Assembly: GCA_030295235.1 (NCBI GenBank)
Contig: AP026147.1
Location: 727,903-791,902, forward strand
DNA length: 64,000 nucleotides
DNA from: Fistulifera solaris
Lineage: Eukaryota > Bacillariophyta > Bacillariophyceae > Naviculales > Stauroneidaceae
Direction of reading: 5' to 3'
In this document: positions 23,348 to 33,154 of the stretch, piece by piece
Layout: each line of letters begins with the position of its first letter
Position numbering within the stretch: the stretch's first letter is position 1
Notes under the pieces: generated by a model
Database searches by the model: none
Seen by the model: only the letters and a program-made list of their open reading frames with translations
What the model was told of the DNA's origin: nothing
Program-made: the position numbers and the translations under genes

Positions 23348-23860
23348 CTATGGGGCATCCACAGAATTAAAATCTGAAACGCCATCATCGTCGAGAAGTT
23401 CGAGCGCTTCATTGAGAACCTCAATTAACGTTCGACGAGCGCTCGATCGTCGACGAGGCTGCTCCGAAATACCATTAGAGGCGTGCCCATCATTAGCCGA
23501 TGGAAGGGTAGCAGAGTCACGGGACAAATAAGAGGGTACGGCCGATCGGCGGCTAATGCTTCGAGGTGACTGCGCAGCTCGATCGGCGTGACGATAAGCG
23601 GGGCCTCCAAAACACGAAGTCATTTCTTCGATGAAATGAGCAAGAGGAAGAAAAACTGTATAAAAAGACTCTGATTTGTCTATCAACGTACCTTGTTGAT
23701 AGATCTCCGTTTGAAAATAATGGAAGGATCGATGAATTGATGGATGAAACGACGTCTTGTTGAGATTGCAGATACGCCGATGAGCCGATGTCCAAGGCTT
23801 CTTCGAGCAATTGGCTCGGGGCTATACTTGTACGCCCAAACTCTTTGGGCTTGTCCCCAT
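23348..23860 (-). CDS. Possible small unknown gene (low confidence)
   Basis: Two overlapping minus frames read as one plausible protein: FGRTSIAPSQLLEEALDIGS and following, then SRRSAVPSYLSRDSATLPS, and a helical end TLIEVLNEALELLDDD. An ATG at 23860 begins MG but is out of frame unless its G4 run has one more base. A GTACGT donor-like site near 23690 and a TATACAG acceptor-like site 36 bp later lie at the junction, too close for a normal intron here. Ser-rich, no domain recognised. Confidence 0.3.
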
Positions 23861-24091
23861 TGTATCCCTATAAGTTGTCGGTGTCAGAAACAGCAGAATG
23901 ACAGTACCGCTTCAGTCGCGTTTCCGATTTCATTGAATTTGATTGGTGGAAAGGTTTAACAACGTAAGTCAACAGAAAAAGCTCGATTGCGTTTCGCTTT
24001 TGATCCATTGTGTACACTTCGATCTACTTGGTCAAAAGTTGCGCCATTCCTTCCCCTTCTGGCTGACAGATGGCAAACAGCAACAGCAACA

Positions 24092-25558
24092 ATGGGCGGC
24101 ATCGTTTGTTTCTTATTGGGCGGCATCAGTATGGTAGGTTGGGAGGTTGGGTGTCAGAATTCAGAATTTCAGAAGATTACTTGTTACTTGGTACAGTAGC
24201 TCACAGCAGTACTGTGACAGCACTTTCAAAAGCTACAGTAAATCGTACTCATTAGTATGTACCAGGTACAGTATGACCATTGACCATTGGGTACTGTATG
24301 ACCTCTCGTTACTCTGGTTCTGGTGACTAGTGACTGACGAAAGGAGTCGTGAGTGTGTGCAGCTTTATTTTCGTCGCTTCGCATCTTATAAAACAACACT
24401 GACATTTTCACCATGAGATCCTTTTTCTTATGTTGTAGCTTCATAGCTCTGCTGGCGACACTCTTGTCGACTGTAATGCTTGGCAAGAAGGACAAGGACG
24501 CAATGTGGTGATTGATTTACAAAACACACCATTCGCAGAATACTGGGAGAACCTTCCTTCAATAATAAAAGATTTTTCAAGTGAAAAGACTCAACTCAAG
24601 GTCGAAGGCTACTCCTTTTCGGGTCGCATGGCTGTTTATAAATACCTGATTTATTCGATCGACTTGGGAGACTTGTGGGGTGAAACTCCCCTTAGAGAAT
24701 ATCATTGGCTATGGGCTTATGCCGCACAATTCGACTGGCAGCACCGTTCGAAGCGATTGCAGACTTTAGGAGAGGATTCAGATGCAATATCTCAAGAAAG
24801 CTGGTGGGGTTACATGAACTTCGGGTTTTCAGTCGCTATTTTGCTAGGATGGAAACAGACGCGGCTGATATGGACTTAGATTCCTATAGTCAGTATCTTA
24901 TCGATAACGACAAGGCCATGCATGAGTGCATGCAAGGATGGGCAGCCTTTTTAGAGAAGGGTATAGTGATTTTATTGATGCATTCAATTCCCAAACCAAC
25001 ATTATGGAAGCTCGCTACACACTCCAGCACCATGTCTGGAAAGTGCACACGTCCGTCATCGATTACTGTCAGTCTGAAGGAATTATTTACTCAATGTTGC
25101 TGGACAAAATGCCATTGCCCGAACGGAAATTTGGAGAAGACTGGGCTCGTATGGTTCATGTTCTGGCTGCAGCATGCTTTCCTACGGATTTAATAACGCT
25201 GAAACAAGATGGGGGCGGTTTTCTTCCACTGCAACGTTTGGAGACTGAAACGTGGGGGACTATGCCGCTGTCGAACTTTTATGATGCTTGCCGATACCGG
25301 ACTGTTCTAGCGACTCATGACCTGGTTACTTTGAAACTTTCCTACATGAATGCACTGATTGGCATCTGGAAAAGAGTTGCTCGAAGCCATACAATCAGTC
25401 GCATGTTACCAAGAGTCATTGTAGATTTGTATCACGGCTCCTTTCTTACGAAACTCGAAAAGCTGGGACAACTTATGTTCTGTTTTTTCCGACCACGGGA
25501 AAAGATTGCCATAGTTTTGGCCGCCGCTCTTCCTTGGATGTACAAACTGTTTCACTAA
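24092..25558 (+). CDS. Secreted or ER-lumenal protein of unknown function
   Basis: Not recognised. Best model: exon 1 at 24092-24133 encodes MGGIVCFLLGGISM (signal-peptide-like); an intron at 24134-24438 (GTAGGT donor; acceptor with a strong CTTTTTCTTATGTTGTAG tract) leads to LHSSAGDTLVDCNAW and on to LQNTPFAEYWENLPSIIKDF. The frame then breaks twice, at T4 24839-24842 and G3 24959-24961; one extra base in each makes a continuous chain of roughly 385 residues ending LAAALPWMYKLFH at 25558. It is rich in Trp/Tyr with a C-terminal hydrophobic segment. An alternative without the intron starts at ATG 24412 but needs a third frame change. Likely lineage-specific. Confidence 0.55.
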
Positions 25559-25699
25559 CCTTTGATACAGAGTATAGATTGATATTAGTAAATTCCCCCC
25601 TTCGATGGTAAACAAGCTTACTCGTACGATTCACGCCGAGAAATTGGAAATTTTATATCATAATGGCTACAGAAGAAAGCGGACCAGGAAGAGACCATG

Positions 25700-27436
25700 C
25701 TAATACTTGTCTTCTTCTAAACCAACTAAAATATCCATTTTCGCATTTGGATTGTCAGAACAGATATCAACGTCTTGACGTCCCCCGAAACGAGGATTTC
25801 CTTCTATTACAATGCCTGAACGGACATTGCATTGCGCCGATTGCTGCACAGAAATTATGTAATGAAACCAATGAGAAGGTATGTACAAAACTTCACCTCG
25901 TTTTAAAACCGTTTCGACGGATAATGCGGTGGCGGCTTTCTCCAACCATTCTCGTTCTTCCAGAGACATATTGGTATCGTTCATTTCGTTCAGGTGACCA
26001 AAGTTTAACAGCGAGTGCCTGAAGATCGGCGACTTCCGGTCCGTAAATATTCCTAGCTTCGAACACTGATTGGGCGGACTTAATATATAACGCTTTGCCC
26101 CTTTCATCATTGCCACCATGTTACGACCACCATCAAAGTGAGTGGCTGCTACGACTCCTCGTTCTCCGAATCTACATTGAATGCCTTTTTGCTCCTCTGG
26201 ATGGAACAGGAAAAAATTAGCTTCTGTTTTAGCACCGAAAGAAGGCAAGTCGCGCGTGATAAACGATTGGTCCTCGTTGAATCGCTCTCCGGGGCTGGTC
26301 CCCGCCTGAAAGTAGAAATGGGGCTTGTGTGCTTCCAATGAAACAGCGTCCGCATACCTGGCATGGCGTACCCATTCTCTATAAGACCAATCATTCAAAC
26401 GCGTCGGCGGCAATCCCAATTTCTTTACCTCCCACAGCTTTGGCACAAAAAATGCAAAGAAATTATTGGGCGATTCTTGCGCTAAACCAGACGCCTGCTT
26501 CGGCGCTTTGTGAGCAGGCGGATGCTTCGAGTAAGGATCATGATCCCCAAACTCGTCGGAAAGGTAGTCGTCAGTCCATTTTTCTGCTGCTGCTGTAATT
26601 TCAGGGATGTCATACAGTTTGAATGGCAACTCAAGATCACGAAATCGTTCTGCCTTGGCTCTCTCTATCGGATCTGAGTAATTGAAATGTAAAAGAGTCT
26701 CATGGATCGCACCGATGTAGTCCTGATCTTGCGGCCAGCGATTCATGATCTGTTGAAGAATTTGTAATTGAGGATAATCCTCATCGGTCTCCGAGGCTTC
26801 TTTCACGGAAGGGTACGCATACTTCGACGGATTGGTGTAGTCTACCACAGGACCTCGAACTTGATGAGACGTCGGTAGTGCATCCCATTCATCTTCCCAT
26901 TGCATTCTCTGTCCTTTCCGTTCACTTTTAAAGAAACGAGATTCCGCTTTATGTGATTTGGGGCCCATGTTGATTGTGCGATGTCGCATATTCGTTAATT
27001 TCAGTTCACTTTTCGTCGGTAATAAGTACGATCGAATCCAGTTGTTGATACAAGGTATATTCCGCATAATATCTAGATCCATTGCCTTTTGCCAAGCATC
27101 AAGAACGGCTTGCAATTTATCACTATCGACCGGAGGCTGTCGTATTTTGTCAAATTCTCGCTCGAGACGCGACGTTTCGGATGGTAAATTAAAGTGTTTC
27201 GTATCGGCGTTGCGCTCCCTGAAATGTTGATCCGCTCGACGACGTCGTTCAGCGAGATCAAGGCCCGGAGGAAAGAAGATGCGATTCAGTATGTAATGTA
27301 AAGAAGCTCCCAAGATCGCCCCGCCCAACAAACTGCCTCCTAAAAACATCACAGTGCCTCGTATATTACGCCTACGAATGCGTCTTTTCACGCGTTTGTT
27401 GTATTTAATGTTCTGATTGTCGACATCTAATGTCAT
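25700..27436 (-). CDS. Membrane-anchored JmjC/cupin-like dioxygenase
   Basis: Intact 578-residue frame. A very basic N terminus (KRVKRRIRRRNIRG) and a transmembrane helix at about 27-50 indicate a type II membrane protein, lumenal or organellar. The C-terminal cupin has the Fe(II) facial triad THFDGG (His433, Asp435) and GEVLYIPSHWFHYI (His525, or His522), with KGAKRYILSPP between them, as in the FIH/JmjC-like (cupin_8) 2-oxoglutarate oxygenases. The family hydroxylates proteins or demethylates histones; with a membrane anchor, protein hydroxylation in the secretory pathway is more likely than a chromatin role. No intron. Confidence 0.85.
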   Translation of the reverse strand: MTLDVDNQNIKYNKRVKRRIRRRNIRGTVMFLGGSLLGGAILGASLHYILNRIFFPPGLDLAERRRRADQHFRERNADTKHFNLPSETSRLEREFDKIRQPPVDSDKLQAVLDAWQKAMDLDIMRNIPCINNWIRSYLLPTKSELKLTNMRHRTINMGPKSHKAESRFFKSERKGQRMQWEDEWDALPTSHQVRGPVVDYTNPSKYAYPSVKEASETDEDYPQLQILQQIMNRWPQDQDYIGAIHETLLHFNYSDPIERAKAERFRDLELPFKLYDIPEITAAAEKWTDDYLSDEFGDHDPYSKHPPAHKAPKQASGLAQESPNNFFAFFVPKLWEVKKLGLPPTRLNDWSYREWVRHARYADAVSLEAHKPHFYFQAGTSPGERFNEDQSFITRDLPSFGAKTEANFFLFHPEEQKGIQCRFGERGVVAATHFDGGRNMVAMMKGAKRYILSPPNQCSKLGIFTDRKSPIFRHSLLNFGHLNEMNDTNMSLEEREWLEKAATALSVETVLKRGEVLYIPSHWFHYIISVQQSAQCNVRSGIVIEGNPRFGGRQDVDICSDNPNAKMDILVGLEEDKY

Positions 27437-28242
27437 GATTGAGCTTCGGAGACTCTAGAACCGCACAATGATGCTTTTATGAAGAAATCAAGTGGAGGAT
27501 CGATCGCACAAATAAATAATGACCCGTCATCCGTCATCGTCGTCATGGACGGAAAATAATAATCTGGATCATGACATTGTGTGACGAGAGTTCGGGTTGC
27601 AAAATTTCGAGACCGGGACTCGGCCTTACAGCTCGTGAATGAACATGATGGGAACTTCATTATTAATGCAGCTATGATTGTGACCCTGAGGAAAAAACTG
27701 AAGGACACACCATAATTGCACGAAACGCTTTCATAATGAAGTTTGTTTGAAGCAAAATGATTGATGATTCTTGCCAAAAAGCTTCCCAAAAATTTCAATC
27801 TAGATTTATTATCGCCCAGAGTGTTGTCCGTTTTTACCAAGACTGGATTTCAGTCCCGGAAAAGTACTGCTTTCTTGTATAACCTGGTATTATTTCATTG
27901 TATGAACCCTGCTCTAGAACATAAATTTACTGGTAGTTTGTGTATTCAATGCGTCGCAATCTTGGTCTTGGGTTTCCAAAGCCCCCATATCTCTTGCATA
28001 GCCTGAGTTAGTATCTTTAGCTGGAAGTCTATAATGGTGGTAGGATTCAATAAGACACATCGAGAGAGGATTGCGTGTATGCAATAATATCTTTCTAGAA
28101 GTAAACTAGATTCACTACTAACACTTAAATAAAATTCTGAAATTATATAGATTGCATGCTTCTAATGGAAGACATATCTAGAGGAGTGTGTTGTCCGATT
28201 TCAAAAACGAGGAGAGAGCGATAGACAGCGTCCAAGCACTAA
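27437..28242. other. Intergenic ~0.8 kb
   Basis: Between the JmjC gene start and the globin 3' end. Contains a core copy of the hairpin motif, GACTGGATTTCAGTC at 27841-27855. A minus frame at 27433-27840 starts with TTG and overlaps the JmjC start by a few bases; it lacks protein-like features. Confidence 0.5.
27841..27855 (+). repeat. GACTG-CAGTC hairpin core
   Basis: GACTGGATTTCAGTC: the 5-bp arms and GATTT centre are identical to the copy at 34234-34254; the outer CATG/CATG extension is lost here. Confidence 0.5.
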
Positions 28243-28808
28243 TTATTTGCTGACCATGGATCGAATCATGTCAGCCGAAAGCGCGCCGTACGTTTCTTTC
28301 CAAGCTTCTTCGGTTGCATCGGTGAACTCATCGCCGAGAACATCACGTAGCATGTAAATCAGTGCGTCTCCCATGATGGGGAACATGTCGGGTTTGACAC
28401 CGTAAGATACGTGCTTCTTTCCGAGCTCGGTCATGATATCGGTGAGGAGCTCAATATCGGGCCCAAGCATATTCAAGGCGGTATCGATCATTTCTAATAA
28501 GTATACAGCATGTGCGAGAAAGCGCTTGGAGTTAAGAAGCTCGGGCGAGTCGACGTCGATGTCAATTGGGAATCCGAAAAGAGTCTTGGATTGAGGGCAC
28601 TTGTCAAAGAGACTGTCAAATCGAATAAAAAACGCATTTATGAGTGATATGCATGACTTTGAGCAGTCGCTCACATGAAAAGCAGAGCGAGTCCTTACCG
28701 ACGAAAGAGTTTGGAGCCAGCGACCGTTTCGTAATTCTTCGTGCGTTTCATCGACTCCCAAGATTCCATGACATGGGTGATGGTAGTGTAATTCAGTTCT
28801 TTGACCAT
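28243..28808 (-). CDS. Globin (single-domain, two exons)
   Basis: Haem-binding globin of 159 aa. Exon 1 28808-28699 and exon 2 28612-28243, with an 86-nt intron (28613-28698, GTAAGG...TTTGACAG) that joins SKLFRR to LFDKCPQSKTLFGF in frame. Key globin positions are visible: Trp17 in helix A, Phe49 at CD1, His71 at the distal E7 position (RFLAHAVYLL), His104 at proximal F8 (GKKHVSYGVKP), and the G-H helix pattern ALIYMLRDVLG...AWKETYGALS. The 3-on-3 length and sequence resemble neuroglobin/cytoglobin-type globins found in many protists. Role (NO detoxification, O2 sensing) cannot be told from sequence. No targeting signal. Confidence 0.93.
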
Positions 28809-30245
28809 GGTTCGTTTGATGATTTGATACAGTAATAGAAAGGTAGGTCAGATTAGCTGGCCGGTTTGTGTGATTATGAAAGGAAAGACTTGCGAAATCA
28901 AAGAGATGGAAAAAATTGAAGCTTTTTACCCTCAACATGCGCAAAGGTAAAGAAGGCAAAACGAACGGTTCGTGGGACATTTTCCAACCGAAGCAGAGTT
29001 TCATGGGCCATTCGAAATAAGACCAATTTTATCCTCCCATTGAAGAAATCCTTTTGCTATAAGATAAAGAGTAGATTTTGAAGTTCTTTCGTAACCGGTT
29101 AGAAGAAAAGAACCCTAAAGAACGCTTGACTTTTTCGGAAAAGGCCCAAGCATAATACGAAATTATGACTCGGCACGTTTTACTTTATAGTCCAGATTCA
29201 CATTCCTCCTATCAAGAATCGCGACATGCAACGCTGCCACCTTTAGAATCACATTTACGTCGACGACACATTATACTCAGGATTAGAATTCTCGGTTCTG
29301 CAAAGCGAAGTCTATATTTTATACATGCGCCGTATTGCCACATTGAGCCAAATGGCACAACGACTTGGGCAAAAAACATTAAACATCTGCAATTCCTTCT
29401 CTGATTTCTCCTTTTTATAGAGTAAGGAATGCTGCACGAAACTGCAAGCAGACTTTAGAAGCAGACATCGCGATCTAGAAAATGAACTCAGAATTGGGCT
29501 GTTGGGAAGATTCCAGGTTGGACGTAGGACGTAGCACGGCTTCGAGCGGGACTTGGGCTTCTGCTCTCTAGACTCTCTAAGCAATGGATATACTTCGCTT
29601 CCCTCATGGCATTTGTCAAGGACCATAAAAATTGGGTCGAGCCTTAAAACAATATTTTTTCAATGAAGAGAAGACTTTGTCGAATTATTAAGCGTACATC
29701 TCTAAAGGTTCTCACTTTTACGTCGACTTTTCATTCAATCTAATTCTCCTGCTCTGCTCCAGAAATTGGCCTTCTCGCTCTTTTCCTTACTGATGTTGCA
29801 CCTTGCAAAATATAACGTAGAAGAGGCTCTTTCGTTGTATGAAGCGCTTCCAATCTGATAGCACCGTCTGAGTGTTAAAGTCGCACCTCTCTAGATCTGT
29901 ATCGGTATAGAGAAAGATGAGTGAGTTAGTTGTTATCGTGCTGTTACTTTTCCGTTGGCTTTTTCTGTTCATGAGTCGGGTGATGCGCACGACATGATTA
30001 TAACGGCGTTTTAACTTCACCTCGCCTTTGAAATCCGTCTTCTACTCAAGAAAATCGCAAACTCAACGACTGATTTCGATTGATTTCATTCAGTCCACTT
30101 TTTCCCTCCACTTTTCCAACCAACTTCTTGCTGTTGACGACTGTTCTCAACTTCTTAATGCATCGTATTTAAGAACATAATATAGCCAAGAGCGTCAGGT
30201 GCAGCCACAGTATATTTTTCCAACCTCCATTCAAGATCAATAATT
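28809..30245. other. Intergenic ~1.4 kb, no gene supported
   Basis: Upstream of the globin gene. Short frames at 29165-29404, 29312-29626 and 29787-30020 show no features. AT-rich with scattered CTCTC/GAAAAG tracts. Confidence 0.5.
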
Positions 30246-30545
30246 ATGGCTACCTTAACGCGTTATCCTATGCATGTTCAATTCCGTGATAAGGTGGAAT
30301 GCCTCCATTTTCGCATTTCTGACCAACCCGATAACTTTTTGAAAGCACATTTCGAGCCTTTGAACGACACGATATCACCAAAAAACAAGAAAAGAAGAAA
30401 AAAGTCATGGTCCAGTCAGTCTGTTGCATCACCAAAGCGGTTGTTTTCCCTGTCGATCTCGCTCGTTACTTTTAAACGAAGCAACAAGTCTCTGCGAACA
30501 AGTTGCACTTTACAAACGAGCCGCAAACGCGACATTTCTGCTTGA
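30246..30545 (+). CDS. Small basic protein of unknown function
   Basis: 99 aa from an ATG in a good context (AATTATGGC). Starts MATLTRYPMHVQFRDKVECL, followed by a Lys/Arg/Ser-rich part (KNKKRRKKSWSSQS) and a second basic Ser/Thr-rich half. Upstream 30170-30200 holds AT-rich TATA-like sequence (TATTTAAG, AATATAG). No domain recognised. It resembles in composition the small gene at 32852-33154. Could be spurious. Confidence 0.4.
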   Translation: MATLTRYPMHVQFRDKVECLHFRISDQPDNFLKAHFEPLNDTISPKNKKRRKKSWSSQSVASPKRLFSLSISLVTFKRSNKSLRTSCTLQTSRKRDISA

Positions 30546-30797
30546 AGGTGTGAGTCAGTTGTGCGTCATGGCTGCCGTCGATGCAAAAGCACAGAATGAT
30601 TGAAGCCGCTCAATAAGCCCTTTCTGTCAACGATATCTGCATTGGCAATTTAACTACTCTTAGACAAACTCCTTTCCAAGTGGCTGTTTCTCTATAATTT
30701 GCTGATCCTAAATTTTTCTAAGAGTAATTTCTTCAGAGCCTTCTTTTTCTAGCTCTCTTTTTTGCAATTTGTTCAGTTCGCCTTCTTTGTTCGATTA
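30546..30797. other. Intergenic
   Basis: No feature recognised; 3' flank of the SUMF2-like gene. Confidence 0.4.
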
Positions 30798-32297
30798 TTA
30801 GAGCTCCGATGACAATCGTTCTCGTTTCAACTGAACCCTTTTCTTTTTCCTCCTTTTTGTATCGACAAATTCTTCATTGTTACTATCACTGCTATCGAAG
30901 ATATCATCGTCGTCATCGTCGTCTTCACCTTGCCAAAGCTCATGTTCGGCTAGAGGTCCATCTTCTTCTTCGTCGTGCCATTTCCAATGATGCTTAACTT
31001 TGCGTTTAGGTGATTTAACACAGCGAAACCCAATATGACCCGCCGTAGTGGTTCCATGTACCACTTCTCGTGCTCCTAGCGTTGCGGCATGATTGAACGA
31101 ACCATCCAGTGAATCGACATAACTGGCTCCACGAAGAATTCGTGCTTTGTGTTTTCCTCCCCGCATCCATTCCCATACGTTTCCTGTCATATCATAAATA
31201 CCCGCTGCGTTCGGAGGATAATACTTCACGGGCGATGTCCCTCGCCATCCATCCATAGCTTCGTTTTCAAAAGGAAATTGGTAGGGCCCCCACAAGTTGG
31301 CGTGTTTCGCCGCAATTTTCCACTCTTCCGTCCAGTTTAGTACCGGCACAACATGCTCTTCCGTATTATCGTTATCCGGATGTGGAACAAAGTCCCCAAG
31401 ATGCGGCTCACCCCAAGCAAACATGGTCCGATTTTCGACATGACCTCGAGTGTGTCGCGCCGCCGCTTCCCATTCCCATTCACCTGGCAATCGTTTTCCC
31501 TGCCAATGACAGTACTCTGCGGCATCTTGATGACTCACATGAACGACTGGATGATGCTCTCTCATTTTGTAATTGGAGTTGGGTCCTTCCGGTTGACGCC
31601 AATAGGCACCCGGTACAACGACCCAATTGTCGGCGTGCGGATCGACTTCCATGTCTTGCGATTGTGTTTGATTCTCCGCATTTGCAGCGAACGACATCAA
31701 AACAAACGACCATCCGAACTTTTCTGCTTCTGTTTCATGATATGTAGCCTTGACAAATTTAGCGAATTGTTTGTTCGTAACAAGAGTCTCATCCATAAAG
31801 AAAGGATCGACACGGACCGCTCAGGGAGGCGTGACGCCTCCATCGAGTGGATGCGTCTCGACAAATCCGTGTGGTTTCGGAGTTACTTTTAACCCACGAG
31901 CTGCATCACGTTTGTGTCGTTCTAAAACGGGGTTCCGTTTCTCGGTGGGATGCGCTCGATCCGGAATATCATCCGGATGCAGTGGATGATGTTGCAGTTC
32001 TGCGTGCTCGATTTCTCGATGTGATGCGTCAAATGATGTACCGAAAATATAGCGTAACGAATTGTCAGTATGAAAACCGTGACGAGTGACTCCGTCGGAA
32101 TGCATACGACCTAAATAAACCATGCCGGGGTACTCTTCGTCATTGGGATCGGGATGAGAAGAATCGGATGTTGCTTCCTTGTTACTGCTGCTGCTGTCAC
32201 CAGCGCTCCTGCTGTGCGTCAGCACCGCTAGAAGCAACAATGAGAAGAGTGGAAAAGAATGATATATTCGCCGTGTTCGTAACATGTTTTTTGACAT
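30798..32297 (-). CDS. SUMF2-like (FGE-fold) secreted protein with in-frame TGA
   Basis: About 500 codons. Signal peptide (LFSLLLLAVLTHSRSA, residues ~16-31), then an FGE/sulfatase-modifying-factor domain: PGMVYLG, MDETLVTNKQFAKFV, AEKFGWSFV, GAYWRQPEGP, HHPVVHVSHQDAAEYCHW, GKRLPGEWEWEAAAR, GIYDMTGNVWEW, GHIGFRC. The place of the two catalytic cysteines of formylglycine-generating enzyme reads GASYVDSLDGSFNHAA, without Cys, exactly as in the inactive paralog SUMF2 (GASWIDTADGSANH). It is therefore probably not an active FGE. A single TGA (31821-31823) interrupts the frame between GGVTPP and AVRVDPFFMD, inside the conserved domain, with the same frame on both sides. The C-terminal tail is acidic then basic (Asp run, KRRKKKR). 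Confidence 0.85.
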
Positions 32298-32851
32298 TAA
32301 AATGACAAAACGACGAAAACTTTGAAAAAAAAAAACACGCGTCGAAAAAAACGCGATAGCGGAACAAGGCGACTATTACCGGTACGTCATTGTGTTTCTA
32401 TAGAAGCAAGTGTATGCGACCTTTTATCACGACTGCATTTCAGTCATGAATAATGGATCAAGAATGTAGGTAAAGCTTACCAGACTCTATCTCTCTCTTT
32501 TGATTTGAGCTTATTAACTACATTTAAATGAAACCTAGAACATCATTTGACACGATTTGTTCACATTTCATGGATCCTCATTTTCCAAGGTCCAGAAAGC
32601 TCGAAAAAAGTGTGTTGAATGGAAAACCGATTACGAACGTAAGAACGTGTCGATGATTTCTGAGAGCTTTACTGTGTATAGCTGAGCTATACAATAAGAA
32701 CCAAGGCCAGAATACGCAAATCTTATGAATTTCGGAATGAAATACGATGACTTGCTACTTATTTACAAGGTTACGATAAACTACCTAGCATCCACCGCAC
32801 AAAATGGTTCATCTGCTTAGCGGAAAGATTGCGATGAGCTGACGCTACTTC
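32298..32851. other. Intergenic with one hairpin copy
   Basis: Upstream of the SUMF2-like gene. Contains A-runs near 32325-32345 and the hairpin at 32428-32448. No gene seen. Confidence 0.5.
32428..32448 (+). repeat. GACTG-CAGTC intergenic hairpin, copy 2
   Basis: Perfect match to the 21-nt form CACGACTGCATTTCAGTCATG, identical to the copy at 52571-52591. It lies about 130 bp upstream of the SUMF2-like start codon. Confidence 0.65.
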
Positions 32852-33154
32852 TCAATCGCTGGGATTGCAAATGACCAAAGATAGGATTCGAGGAAAAGTC
32901 GTGACGCTGTTCTGCTCGTTCTGAACATCTTCTTTGTGTTCAGCTACCGCCTTCGAAAGCCAGTCGCTACCATCGTCCTCAACATTAACTTCGAGGGACT
33001 TTGATGAGATCGAGAAACGTTTCAGTGATCGAAACGAACGTTTTAGCTTCTTTCGGAATGACAGGCGTTTTTGCGAATGTTCGGGTTGAGTCGGTGATGT
33101 CGATGACACATCACAATTCGACGAATGGGAATTATTGAAGGATTGCTGGTTCAT
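32852..33154 (-). CDS. Small unknown protein, basic middle
   Basis: 100 aa from ATG 33154 (MNQQSFNNSHSS...). Ser/Asn-rich start, a strongly basic amphipathic block (RLSFRKKLKRSFRSLKRFS), an acidic patch EVNVEDDGSDWL, and AVAEHKEDVQ. No domain recognised. The open frame extends 48 bp further upstream to a TTG. Confidence is limited because nothing but composition supports it. Confidence 0.4.
   Translation of the reverse strand: MNQQSFNNSHSSNCDVSSTSPTQPEHSQKRLSFRKKLKRSFRSLKRFSISSKSLEVNVEDDGSDWLSKAVAEHKEDVQNEQNSVTTFPRILSLVICNPSD

Noticed and set aside
24412-24510. Start at ATG 24412 giving a second signal-peptide-like N terminus
   Set aside because: Needs an extra frame change within a region lacking a homopolymer; the intron model explains the TTTTTCTTATGTTGTAG tract better, though not proven.
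27433-27840. 135-residue minus frame upstream of the JmjC gene
   Set aside because: Starts with TTG, overlaps the JmjC start, composition unlike a protein; treated as 5' flank.
31821-31823. Selenocysteine at the TGA of the SUMF2-like gene
   Set aside because: The family has no Cys at this position and Arg (CGA) fits; no SECIS could be recognised by eye. Left as a minor option only.
31821-31863. 43-nt intron removing the TGA
   Set aside because: Shorter than any supported intron here, not frame-preserving, and would delete conserved DGGVTPP-type sequence.
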